From NCBI GenBank assembly GCA_949825025.1, contig OX463778.1:9662733-9726732 (forward strand): DNA of 64,000 nt, in the 5' to 3' direction. The position numbers were made by a program, and so were the translations under genes. This DNA is from Siphlonurus alternatus (Eukaryota > Arthropoda > Insecta > Ephemeroptera > Siphlonuridae). The first letter of the stretch is position 1; every line of letters starts with the position of its first letter. Of the stretch, positions 1-10,256 are shown piece after piece. A model generated the notes under the pieces. The model made no database searches. It was not told where the DNA came from and saw only the letters and a list, made by a program, of their open reading frames with translations.

Positions 1-680
1 TTTTCAAAACTAAAACCTATAAATGCGCAACAATTAAAGTTTGTTGATTTTTTAAAATTGAAATTAAGAATGAACAATAAATAAACCAATTGTTATCGCG
101 CGTATAATTAGTATTATATAAAAGCAAGCACAAATGTCAATATATATCTTGTATGTATCTCCTTCTATTTAAATAATTTTATAAATGAAAATATAATTAA
201 TGATTAGAAAATAAACGTGCGTGCCATATTAATATATATTACATGGAAACGCGCGCGGCATCAGCGATATATTAATTCTCACGGCGAGTGGTGATAATTT
301 TTTGTTTCATGTTTAATATATATGTAGACGTCTCAGTAAAAATTACGTTGATAATATGAGTGCTGTATTTGAATAGCTAGCTTGACCTATATATAGGCCG
401 GGTGAGTAAAATACGTAGTGTACGTTGTTCAAATTAATTCACATTTTTTTGCGGAGAGTCGGTGGTCGGTGAACATTATATATACTGTTTGAATTTCCCA
501 TGCAATCACAAGGTTGGCTTTATTTTTCATATGTATAAGTTATAGACGTACTGTATGTTTAAATTTGGAGCGGGTGGGGGGGACAGCTAGGGGGCAATTA
601 AGATTACTCTACACTCTACACGCTCTACATAAGGTTTGACGCTCTGCCATCTTGGCGCAGCTTTTGTTAGGGCCTGTGTG
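1..680. other. AT-rich intergenic DNA upstream of the palindromic region
   Basis: No coding signal on either strand. In units 2-5 the equivalent stretch (13061-13891 in unit 2) begins with a short direct repeat in which GCGCAACAATTAAA recurs about 47 bases later. It lies between the start of the minus-strand coiled-coil gene and the plus-strand ASCC1-like fragment, so it would be the intergenic space of a divergent pair. Confidence 0.7.
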
Positions 681-1317
681 TGACGTCACGACCAATCACT
701 GACTGCATGCCACGAAATAGGCTCGAGAGTGACTTTTCTCTCTGATTGGTCCTGCGCAAACTGGACGAAAATATGAACCTATTAAGCGTCCAACCTTAGG
801 AAAGTAGATAGTAGAGTTAAGGATTTTAAACCTAAACTACGAGCTTTTTCTAGAAGTCGCGAAACCAGTAACGCCCTCTCTGATTGGCCGTGACGTCACT
901 GAGCCAAACCCCCTCCACTTACTTAGCCTGGCTCTGCCAGGGTTAAAAGTTGCGACTTCTGTTTTGCGCCTAAACAGAAGTCGCAACTCCAAAGTCGCAA
1001 CTTTTAACCCTGGCAGAGCCAGGCTAAGGGGTTTGGCTCAGTGACGTCACGGCCAATCAGAAAGGGCGTGACGTCACTGAGCCAAACCAACGTTCCTTTA
1101 TACGTTCCTTTTTTTGTTCCTTTCGCGGTACAATGGGGCCTGAGAATTTAACGAAATTGACGCACGAAATGCGTGCGTGTCTTAACCTGTATAAAGAAAC
1201 CTTGAGCCAAACCCCCTATCCACTTACTTAGCCTGGCTCTGCCAGGGTTAAAAGTTGCGACTTTGGAGTTGCATGCGACTTCTGTTTAGGCGCAAAACAG
1301 AAAGCTCGTAGTTTCAG
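681..1317. promoter_or_regulatory. CRE and CCAAT-box cluster inside a foldback module (unit 1)
   Basis: Four perfect TGACGTCA octamers (681, 891, 1042, 1069) lie within 400 bp, with CCAAT/ATTGG boxes a few bases away (692, 745, 883, 1053). The CRE and CCAAT at 883-898 and 1042-1057 sit in opposite arms of a palindrome (874-1066) centred near 966. A third, direct copy of the arm lies at 1203-1290. AAACTACGAGCTTT near 834 is repeated inverted near 1300-1314, suggesting a foldback transposable element of about 480 bp. CRE sites bind CREB/ATF and CCAAT binds NF-Y; promoter activity is inferred only. It could be a transposon rather than a host promoter. Confidence 0.6.
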
Positions 1318-3936
1318 CCTTATATGTACTTACAAAACCCTTATGTAATAACATATTATATAATATAGTGCTAGACTGCAATGTGACTCAAGTTGTTTGT
1401 AAAAATTAGCTTTCTTTGTGGGGATAGAGTTGTTTGAATTTTTAGGTGTTAGAGGGGGTTTGAGAATTAGTCAACTTAAATTCTTTCTTGTTGGTTATTG
1501 CATATGCAGCTGTGGTGAGTGATGTACGTTCGCTCGCTCGGGGGTGGAGAGGGCCTGTGACCGCATCTCGATCGCTGCTCCTCCAGGAGATGAGGGAGAA
1601 GAGCAACCCCTCCCACTTCCTCTCTGTGCCGGTGAACACTCCGCGGCCTCCGCGCGGAGATCATCTCTGCCTTCTCAAGTTTCAAGGTGACCTCAAATGG
1701 ACACTATTCTAATTAGACAGGAATGAGGCATTGTCATACTGGGGGGTTTTGAGTCCCTCACCGCAAATTTGGTCATGCAAGGTAAATAGTAAAATATGTA
1801 GAAAACAGTGCATGCATATATGCAATGAAATGAAATAATCTTTATTTAGCTTTCGCTATTCAGTACAAATATAGTTTATATATTGTTTTAATTAAACAAT
1901 ATAAAACAAGTGGTTCATAAAATTTATGATAGTTCATAGAATTTTATGCCTATATACAGTACAATATTTATTAGGATACAAAAACCATCTTAATAATTAT
2001 ACATTTTATAGTTACCAATTATAAATGCATATGCATATTAATGCATGCATGGTACCATGTAATGACCTAGCTTTCTAATTGTATTTCCCTCTCCATCCAA
2101 TAACAAAAATGCACTAAAATTATCCTCGTCTGATTTGTTTGTTTTTTTCCTTGCTGTATATAAATGTGGACTCTTTTCAACAAATTAGTAATCAATAAAT
2201 ATGGAACTGAACCTCAATTATAGCTATTATTTTGGATCAAAAATATATGCAACCAATATAATTATATTAAGTTTTAATATTGTTATTTGGCGTCCATTCA
2301 TATTCTTTTTTACAGCGCCAACTGCTTGCCCTGGGGGTGGACTTGAAGCTGTTCCAGAATCCTGCATGCCTCCATCTCACGCTGGCCACCTTCACCGTTC
2401 TTGACCAATCAGAGCTGGTCAAGGTCAGCAATGCCGTGCAAGAATTTGTCGACCAGGAGGTCAAGTGAGTTCATTATAGTAAAAATTCATTAACCTCGAT
2501 ATCATGATTAAATGTGTGTATAAAAATATCTGCAGGTAGCCAACTTCCAATTTTGTGTCTATATATAAAATATTAAAATTTAATGTTGTATGTATCTTAT
2601 ATCTGAACACACTGTACTGAAAGTTTAATTTATTGTGACACACTTATCTCATCTGTATAGCTAGTGGCCATAAATTCAGTTTTAAATTTAAAATTTTGTG
2701 ACAAACTTATAAAATCATCTGCATTATTAATACTGTATTAAAAAAAAAAAAAAAAAAAAAAACTATTATTGCATGGTTGTAAAGGTAAAATGTAAGCCTA
2801 TAAATTAAGTAAATAAACTAGATTTAATTCACTGCATATATGGGAGCCAAAATTCAACTGTTTTTAAGAAGTTTCTCAATGAGAGGAGGAGACGGGGGGT
2901 GGGGGAGATTGGACCTGATCCAGAGTGCTGGAAATCGTACTTTGAAAACCTTAAAATCTGGGCCTTATAAAAATAGCTACTATAATAAATACTGTATATT
3001 CTGGTACACATGTCCTGTGGCTTGCTCGAATCCAGGACGCTGACCAAAGGCAAGCCCCTCATATGTTCCGTGTGCGAGGGTTGAAGATCATGTGTGACGA
3101 CCCCTCGTGTGTGGACATTCTTTACGGCTGCGTGGAGGAGGATAAATGCGGAACTCTGCTGCAGCGCATCGCAGACAAGGCCAACAAAGTGCTCGAGAAG
3201 ACAGGTGTGTATGTTGATGTGGACGTTGATTATTAATTGCTATTAGTTATTTTGTAATCAGAAACAAAAATTGTGTGTATTTTAATGTATTCATAATTAT
3301 GATAATTCTAGATATCCTTTAGAATGATTTTTCTTTACACTCCAAAAGTTGCAACTTTATAAATTAATTGCTAGATATATGAGCTCTTAATTAATACTAA
3401 ATATTATGCTTATGAATATTACATAAATTTAAATTCATTATCTGCAATTTTAAAGTTATTATGGTGTCAGTTAACACTTGTTAGTATATACTTAAAGTCT
3501 ATTCATCCAGGAAATTAATTAGGTTTACCTTTTATTAAATATTGATCGAGTTTTTCCTATCCACGTACACGCAACGCTAATTATTTAATTTTTACTTTAC
3601 CGCAATCTCCTTTACTCAGAATTAATTGAGTATTAAAATACTAAAATAAAATTAAAAATTTAAATAGTTTTAACTGACAACTTGTATATAAATTAAGATA
3701 TTTTACTGTACATAGTGTAAATATTATGGCTGCATGTAAATTCACAATTTTCTATAAGTAATGGTAATAAAATTTGAACAGAAAATCACATTTGTATAAA
3801 CTAGCAAGTTATAATAATTATTTTAACACATTGTGGGGGAAAAGAGAATTTTTAAGAAATATTATTTGTATCTAGAATGCTCTTCCATTTTTTTTTTTTT
3901 TTTTTTTTTTTTACTTGATAATATTGTAATAGAATC

Positions 3937-5103
3937 TTATTATTATTATTATTATTATTATTATAACAAATATGGGTAATATTATTAAATACATATACAT
4001 AAGACTGCCAGCTTCTAAACTGTCTCTTTGATTTTCTGACAGTCTACCTTTCAGGTGTATTCTGACAATTAGTATAATTATATTTAATTAGTTAATTAAT
4101 TGATTATTGATATAGTAATTAAATAATTTAATAGAGACTATTAAAATTGAATAAATTGTTGTAAAATGATTTAAAATTTATTAACAAGTTTATATTTGTG
4201 TAAAGTGTACATAATTTTATCTTTACAAATAAGAAATTATTGAAAAAGTAAAAAAAAAAAAAAATGTCAGCCAGTAATGCCATGGGAGTTATCATCAACC
4301 TCAAAATTTACTATTGCAGAAAGGTATAGATTGTGCAAACCTATGCTACTCTGATTTTTTTCAGGTTTTTTAGAACCTGAGAACTTTTTTTAGTATTTTT
4401 AAAAAAATATTAAAAGTTACACAGAGAAATTGACGCCTAGCTAGACGCTTCTCTTAATAAGAGGATAGGACCTAAAAGGGGCTTGGGTTCAAACCAGATC
4501 TCATCAAAACTTTTTAGCAATACTTCCCGGGCACTAAAAAGTCTGAAAAAATAATAAAATTGCCCCGTCTATCTATTTTTGCAATAATAATTTTGAGGTC
4601 GATGTCAATTCTCTATTGTCACATCTGCAGGTGTTGACGGTTGTTGATGTTTCACAGAGGATTCCTAAGCTGGAGTGTGCACAGCGAGAGTCAGTCAGGG
4701 GTGAAGCTGCACGCCACCTTGCTGAGCTCACGGTTCAAGCGTGCCCGCCTGCAACGTGAGAGGGAGCGTGAAGGTCTAGGGAAAGATTGAAAAGAGGACT
4801 GCACCTTCGACGCCACCAGAATTCTTGAGGTAAATAAGTGACAGCTTGTGAGGATTTTTCAAATGTTGATATATTTATATATCGTAGCTAACTATGCAAA
4901 CAAATATTCAAAATTTTCACTAGAAAATGAGATAGTCAGCTTCAAACCCAACTATTTGACTATTTAAATAATTCCTTATCATAATACACCTGAAAGGTAG
5001 AGAAAGTCAAAGAGACAGTTTAGAAGCTGATGGCAGTCTCATGTATATTTCTCATCTAATATTATATATTACCCATATTTGTTATAATTATAATAATAAT
5101 AAC
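3937..5103. repeat. Inverted-repeat cassette around ASCC1-like exon 4 (unit 1)
   Basis: About 125 bp at 3937-4067 reappears in inverted orientation at 4978-5103. The shared words include ATAACAAATATGGGTAATAT, GCTTCTAAACTGTCTCTTTGA and TACCTTTCAGGTGTATT, and both arms run into an ATT/AAT microsatellite. The arms enclose the fourth ASCC1-like exon (4660-4829) and a smaller terminal-inverted-repeat element (4293-4604). Best read as two copies of one transposable element in opposite orientation. Present in all four units. Confidence 0.75.
4293..4604. mobile_element. Small TIR element with tRNA-like segment (unit 1)
   Basis: The ends are imperfect inverted repeats of about 40 bp (CATCAACCTCAAAATT at 4293; its complement with CATCGACCTC ends at 4604). 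Inside lies a tRNA-like stretch (about 4429-4503) with a B-box-like GGTTCAAACC at 4486-4495, suggesting a tRNA relic or SINE remnant captured in the element. No clear target duplication was found. The element recurs with the enclosing cassette in units 2-4. Confidence 0.45.
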
Positions 5104-5833
5104 AATTTTTTTAAATATTTTTATGCATAATATATATTTTAATATACACTGGATATGGAATGTAAAAAACAATAATTTATCTTACTTATATGTTAATTTA
5201 AAAAGCTTTTATTGTCATTTTCCTAAAATTCTAATTTTTTTTTTTTTTTTTTTTTTAATTATAGCTATGTGTATTTATTATTTCTGCCAAGCTTGGGAAA
5301 ATTTTGATCATTTTCAATACTTTTAATTAAGCGATAATATATAGTTTTCTTATAATTATGGTAATAACGTTATTTTTTTGTTCAACTACAATAAATCTAT
5401 AATTAAACCACAACAGGGCAGTAAATTGCAGTATATTTATAGTGTATATTATATTTTCTTTTCAGTTCTTCAAAGACTTTGACTTTGGTTGTGCGAGTGT
5501 CGATCGTCTGTTGATATCGGTGTGTGGTTCCGAGGACAAGAATGGTTCCCACATTTCTGCCAGTTATCACCGCTTTGCATCAAGCCAACTGAGAAGCAAA
5601 AGGAACTGCCAAAGCACAACATCCTGCCACTCCCACCAGGCTTCAAAGAAGTCCAGTTCAAAACAGAACCAAGCTAGCTCGCCAAATTTCAGATGAAATA
5701 ATGGGTTGCGATGGAGGAACTATTCCAAGGCGAGATGAACTTGTTAGAGTTAAGAAGAAGCCTGAACAGGTTAGTTTTTTACCTGAAAAATTACATTTTA
5801 GCTCAGTCTTGAGCTTGTTGAATCCACTTGATC

Positions 5834-5836
<3 letters not shown>

Positions 5837-5868
<32 letters not shown>

Positions 5869-6070
5869 CTAACGCGGCAAATGTGGCTACGCCACAGTGG
5901 CTCACGAAGGGTTTGCCTGTCTCAAAACCCTCTTAAACAACTCATAATTCTCCGCTTCAACAACTTCTGCCTTCAGCAAATTCCACTCTCTCATTGTGGG
6001 CCTAGAGATCTAAAGTAAAGATTGGTTTATACTGCGGCAATTGTGGTTACACCACTATGGCTCACAGTTT
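5837..6070 (-). mobile_element. LINE 3'-end fragment with (TTA)n tail (unit 1)
   Basis: On the minus strand, about 6003-5902 encodes TMREWNLLKAEVVEAENYEL followed by FKRVLRQANPS and a stop. This is the C-terminal pattern of CR1/L2-type LINE ORF2 proteins (REWN.L...VVEA.....FKR). A short 3' UTR and a (TTA)n tail follow. A second, older piece of the same 3' end lies beside it at 6033-6068, since GCGGCAATTGTGG..ACACC resembles GCGGCAAATGTGG..ACGCC at 5874. Both are 5'-truncated relics in the RTF2-like intron. Confidence 0.7.
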
Positions 6071-6660
6071 GGGGTCCTGTGTGTGATCAAAATTTTGGCA
6101 GTTAGATTACAGATACACGTTATTTCATGTTTTCATGCACACCTAAGAACATGATATCCCTTACGGTTATTAAGACACCATTATTATTACTGTACAGTAT
6201 GCATACTTTGGTAATCTACAAATATACCTCCACAGCACTATTATTACACACTCCACTTTCTTCAGAACCATATTATCAGTGCTTCATAGGCACTTTAGTA
6301 TTCTGCTTAATATGCATATAACAATACTGTACTTTTTAGTTACAAACAAGTTTATAAGTTTTATTTTAACATTGAATTCCTATAAGATAAAATGAGTTTG
6401 GTGCTGAAACCCCTAAAAAGAGTTACTAGAGCATGCTAGAACTCTAAACAAGGTAAAGGGAACTCTAAACTGGAGATTCTGGGCACAATTAAAATGCTCA
6501 GATTTATCACTAAACGCAGTTTGTATCATTATTTAGGCTGATGCTAACCGTGGTCAGTCAGAAGGCTGGATATCTTTCTTTGTGAACCACCAACTCGCAT
6601 CTCACAAAGTTTTAATCTGCACATCGTCTTCTTTTGTGGACCTGCAGCTCCAGCATATGG

Positions 6661-6860
6661 TCTCTCGTCCGGAATAATGAGCTATCTGCTTACTATGATT
6701 CAGTTGCAGTAATGAGCTATCTGCTATTTCAGGTGAGTGCAATTATGAGCTGTAAATCAGTATAAAATAAAGCTCATAATTGCCTCAACTGAAATAGCAG
6801 ATAGCTCATTATTGCAACGAGATCATGGTAGGAAGTTAGCTCATTATTCCGGATGAGGGA
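6661..6860. mobile_element. 200-bp palindromic MITE-like element (unit 1)
   Basis: Arms of about 85-90 bp fold back on each other. The left end is TCTCTCGTCCGGAATAAT and the right end is the complement of TCCCTCATCCGGAATAAT. AATGAGCTATCTGC recurs twice in the left arm, and its complement occurs in the right. No obvious target duplication. It lies in the RTF2-like intron just after the weak middle-exon candidate. Confidence 0.7.
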
Positions 6861-7791
6861 CGATATCAGACAGGGGTAACTGAGAGCTGTCCTGAGTGTA
6901 CTTGGACATAAAGTAGAACAAGTACATCTCGGAACAGCATGAAGAAAACTGCCTTGCTTGCTAGAGATGTAACTCTATAAAACAGAGGGATGCAGAGATT
7001 TGAAATTTCAGGAGAGATAAGAAGAGCACTCAGTCTATTAATACAGTATCAAAAGAGTTTTGGTTCTCCACGCCTCCATAAGCTTTCTGGTTATGTCTCT
7101 AAATAAAACAGGAGTAAAATCTGTGGTGTACACACCATGTTGTGAAGACAAACCGTTGCCTCAGAATACAAATCACATAACTACAAAATATTTGATGCAA
7201 TTCTAAACCTTTTCACACTAGAACATAAGGGTCAAAGTTCTGTCAATTTATTTATTTTTAGTTACATGATTTGCATTCTGAGGTGACAAAACCTAATATG
7301 CATCTAATCAAACGTTTATTCCAGGATGTCCGTGAGCTGGTGCTGACTCCGAACCCGTCATATGCCCGTGAGAGAACTGGTGACATGGGGGAGTCCGGAC
7401 GGTACGTGGACCACCGCACCGCCCCCTACTCCTGCCCTGTGATTGGCCTGGAGCTAAGCGGAAAGTTCCGCTTTGCCTTCCCCTGGAGCCGCGGCTGTGT
7501 AGTCTCTGAGAAGGCACTCAAGGCGGTGCCTTCAAAGCTCTGCCACAAGGTGAATAACAGAAGATGGCTGCATTTAATAGAGACTTCAGGTCAGCTGATT
7601 TTTAGTTGTTCCCAGTGTTCCCACCTACCTATTTTTCAATAAGGAGCAACTTGCTGTTCTTTCTGGATATATTTTTGCTTTGCTTCTAAACTAAATTTCT
7701 AAATGTTATTAATCTAAACATTCTAAACATAAATTATTTTGAAAAATAAATACACTTTACCATAAATTGAAATTATTATTTTATTTATTAA

Positions 7792-8143
7792 GGGTAAGGT
7801 AACGCCGCCAATGTTAAAAAAAATCCCTCACACAAAAATTCTGAAAAAAAAAAAAAATTAAAATGTTCTCCTCTACACCCCCTATCAGTAGCTAAAATAT
7901 CAGGTACACAAATTCAATCTATTTTTTGAGTTATGAATTTTTAAAGTTGACTACTTTAACATGGAGAAATGGAACTCCCATGTTAAATTAGTCAACTTTA
8001 AAAATCATAACTCAAAAACTAGATCGAATATGTATACCTGATATTTTAGCTACTGATAGGGGGTGTAGAGGAGAACATTTTAAAATTTTTTCAGAATTTT
8101 TGTGTGAGGGACTTTTTTAAACATTGGTGGCGTTACCTTACCC
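7792..8143. mobile_element. Full-length palindromic MITE with TTAA target duplication (unit 1)
   Basis: Starts GGGTAAGGTAACGCC and ends GGCGTTACCTTACCC. Direct TTAA on both sides (7788-7791 and 8144-8147) is the expected target duplication. The whole 352 bp is one imperfect hairpin with arms of about 170 bp. The centre near 7960-7985 contains CATGGAGAAATGGAACTCCCATG. A TTAA target is typical of piggyBac-type transposases, though the GGG terminus is not the usual CCC. No coding capacity. It lies downstream of the last RTF2-like exon. Confidence 0.8.
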
Positions 8144-8147
8144 TTAA

Positions 8148-9344
8148 GAAATTTCCCATGCTTTTCATCAAGCTATAGAGTAATGATATTATGCATTTTA
8201 GACACTGTAAAGCTTAGCATGCATAATAAACTATTAATTAACGTTGCTTATAGTTATATTAAATATGATTGTAATGTTTCCTTAATTCACGTTGTGTTAC
8301 TGGTTCATTATTAATAAAATTATTTATTGATATGACTAAACTAAATACATGTTAAATGATTTTTTTTTCATATACTTTAATAAATAATGACTTTCAATAT
8401 ATTATGAAACAAAAATTTAGTTCAAAATACACAGACCACGGTATATAAATATTACATGGTGTAGATTCTATAGATACTTCTTTGCCAAATTCCTGTTTCT
8501 TGCCCACATTGCCAAAAGTATTGTTGGGTAATCAACACTTTTTTTTGTGTGTGTTTGCATTCTTCCAACACCAAGGCCTGCGCACTGCGAAGTGCGGGAA
8601 GAAAAATAGTAGTCCGTACCCCATTTGCTACATCATTGTAAAATTTAAATTAAATCCAATTGAAGTAGATTTTTGCACTCTATAGGCATAATTTCTAAAC
8701 CTCTTATCTTGCCGTGTAAAAGTTTCAAAATTTTAGAACCAATTAATTCCTTCTTCCATGAAAAATTTGGGGTCAAAGTTGCATATAACTCAAAGGAATA
8801 TTGGAATCTAGGACTACTACTATTTTAAAAACATTTGATATTATAGTGTGCAGGCCTTGCATGACAGCATTTTCAATTTGGTTTAGTATATATATAGTCA
8901 CAATGTATCAACTGATATTTAATGTGAATAAATAAATAAATTGAGTGGTATAGAGGAAGTCCGGGAATAAGTAATAATATAAACACTATACATTCTTTTA
9001 TAAGGAACAACTTTGAGTGAGTGCAATAACACTGTAAAAATGTCAACATGCAAATTTGTATCAGTGTTTAGTGCACAGGTTGCATCAACAATTTTTAATT
9101 GGTAAATACTGTATGCATACTTGCCATGGAATTTTATTAGGTAATCCCGTTAGGATTTTGCACAAGACGTATTATTAGAAATATTTTAGGATAAGATCTT
9201 AAGGGCATACAGGCCTCAATTAAAAATTTGACAGTCACAGAGAGTTTTGCTTGAGTTGACAATCAACATTTGGCTTGTTTTTTTCGTATGTACGCGATGC
9301 AGCTGCATGAGCAGGGGCTGCAAAGTAAGGATGCAGGTCCTTGA
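8148..9344. other. AT-rich spacer without recognised genes
   Basis: Nothing coding is recognisable on either strand. GAAGTGCGGGAAG near 8589 was considered as a further RTF2 exon and does not fit. The stretch separates the TTAA MITE from the CRE-TATA block. It recurs at about 24276-25472, 40403-41599 and 55429-56625. Confidence 0.6.
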
Positions 9345-9382
9345 TGACGTCAAAATGACGTCACAACACGCAACCATATAAA
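9345..9382 (+). promoter_or_regulatory. Tandem CRE plus TATA-box core promoter candidate (unit 1)
   Basis: Two perfect TGACGTCA sites (9345-9352 and 9356-9363) lie 11 bp apart start to start, about one helical turn. TATAAA follows at 9377-9382, and a start site would be expected about 30 bp further, near 9410. The only reading frame just downstream is 17 codons (ATG near 9403). The block points toward the 3' end of the minus-strand coiled-coil gene, so a transcript would be convergent or antisense to it. Function is inferred from motifs only. Confidence 0.5.
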
Positions 9383-9672
9383 CGCCGCCAGTCTCCTATA
9401 CCATGGCCAGTCTCTGTATTTTGTTACAGTTTGAAAGTTTATACTTCTGTAGCTAGAGTCCTTCGAAGAGAAAGACTTTTAGAGATTGGACAATTTTTTA
9501 CTCTAAGGGTCTGATGATCTCTGAAGTTCCTGCTATGCATACTCATTTGACTCCATGATAATTCATACCATGGTGTCTGCATATACTGTATACACTATAT
9601 AATGTGTATGATGTTTTCAAATTGACAGCTTCAAGTGTTTTAGAGGAAAAAATTATTTTTCCAATTTCCAAC

Positions 9673-9674
<2 letters not shown>

Positions 9675-9744
<70 letters not shown>
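9675..9744. repeat. (TA)n microsatellite (unit 1)
   Basis: About 35 uninterrupted TA dinucleotides. The tract lies between the block of markers that group units 2 with 3 and the block that groups 1 with 2 and 3 with 4, so it is a candidate junction of the original duplication. Confidence 0.95.
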
Positions 9745-9748
<4 letters not shown>

Positions 9749-10166
9749 GTGGCTTATGGAGAGCTATGACTTATAAGATATGTAATTTTACTCACTTTTT
9801 ACATTTGAAAAAAGAGAAAAGAGTTCTGAATTAACTTTTTGAAATAGAGCCGCATATATCATGGCAATGCAAAAGTTTGTACTTTTTAAATGAAGAGCTT
9901 TATTTTTTATATTATAGTTTAAAAAGAATTGCATTAGACTTTCATTCCTCCCCTATACAATAGCTCCTTGTGCTTGTACTGTCCTGTGTTACAATTAAGA
10001 GACTCAGCCTACAGTTTTGGACCTCGCCCCATGATGTACTTGATGTTTGGTGTCCCTCACATTGCACTGTCCTGTTTGTCATCAGGAGTTCCGGTGGCAT
10101 ATGATGGCGCTTAAGCCGTGGTAAATCTTATAATAACAAAAAACAACAAAAATAATTTTCAGTTTG
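9745..10166. other. Spacer between TA tract and coiled-coil gene 3' end
   Basis: No gene recognised. Short exon-like stretches (for example TCATCAG then GAGTTCCGGTGG at 10078-10095) lead to a stop within a dozen codons. The same spacer follows the TA tract in units 2-4. Confidence 0.55.
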
Positions 10167-10172
10167 TTTATT
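10167..10172 (-). terminator. AATAAA polyadenylation signal of the coiled-coil gene (unit 1)
   Basis: AATAAA on the minus strand, 84 bases after the TAA stop at 10257-10259. Same signal in the other units at 26295-26300, 42442-42447 and 57448-57453. Confidence 0.6.
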
Positions 10173-10256
10173 TTACAAAAAAAAAAAAGAACATGTTTAA
10201 AACAACTGTTTTAATAACTATATCTAACTCTTGTAATGTAGCATGATTTCATCATT

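Larger units (their letters stand above)
1510..5696 (+). pseudogene. ASCC1: ASCC1-like gene fragment, 5' truncated, with frameshifts and a stop (unit 1)
   Basis: ASCC1 is a subunit of the activating signal cointegrator complex, which acts in transcription and alkylation-damage repair; it has a KH domain and a 2H-phosphoesterase-like domain. Five exons with consistent GT-AG phases are visible: about 1510-1686, 2316-2464, 3036-3204, 4660-4829 and 5466-5696. They carry NPSHFLSVPVN; LFQNPACLHLTLA (first HxT motif); GKPLICSV, then GLKIMCDDPSCVDILYG; SGVKLHATLL (second HxT motif); and FFKDFDFG. No KH-domain exons lie upstream within the unit. Lesions: the frame changes between about 1635 and 1657 (VNTP to EIISAFSSFK), again near 3073, and an in-frame TGA sits at 4788-4790. 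A third frame change near 1575 and the exact start of the first exon are uncertain. The last exon runs about 40 codons past the usual C-terminus. Relic rather than working gene, unless the shared lesions are sequence errors. Confidence 0.8.
5701..7549 (+). pseudogene. RTF2: RTF2-like gene fragment, 3' truncated (unit 1)
   Basis: RTF2 (replication termination factor 2) is a nuclear protein with a RING-like C2HF2 domain that acts at stalled replication forks. Exon 1 (5701-5769) encodes the N-terminal signature MGCDGGTIPRRDELVRVKK and ends at a GTTAGT donor in phase 0. A second certain exon (7325-7549, 75 codons, phase 0 at both ends) contains LVLTPNPSYARERTGD, CPVIGLELSGKFRFAFPWS, GCVVSEKALK and LCHK. 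The expected middle exon is not clear: 6537 onward, after an ATTTAG acceptor, reads ADANRGQSEGW and then LASHKVLIC, a weak match to the conserved QPL..PIVAC region. No exon for the rest of the zinc-binding domain or the basic C-terminus follows before the convergent coiled-coil gene. The recognised exons have no lesions, so truncation rather than decay is the defect. Confidence 0.78.

Noticed and set aside
4788..4790. In-frame TGA in ASCC1-like exon 4 as selenocysteine
   Set aside because: The gene has other frame breaks, ASCC1 is not a selenoprotein family, and no SECIS-like element was evident.
5489..5677. Alternative frame in the last ASCC1-like exon ending KHNILPLPPGFKEVQF
   Set aside because: It looks coding-like, but the phase-0 frame from the acceptor at 5466 matches the ASCC1 C-terminus and is open to 5696.
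8482..8685. Frame containing CGKKNSSPYPICY as the missing RTF2 zinc-binding exon
   Set aside because: Spacing and residues after CGK do not fit the RTF2 C-terminal region, and no plausible donor follows.
9604..9834. 76-codon frame with IYIYIY run
   Set aside because: Product of the TA microsatellite read as Ile-Tyr.
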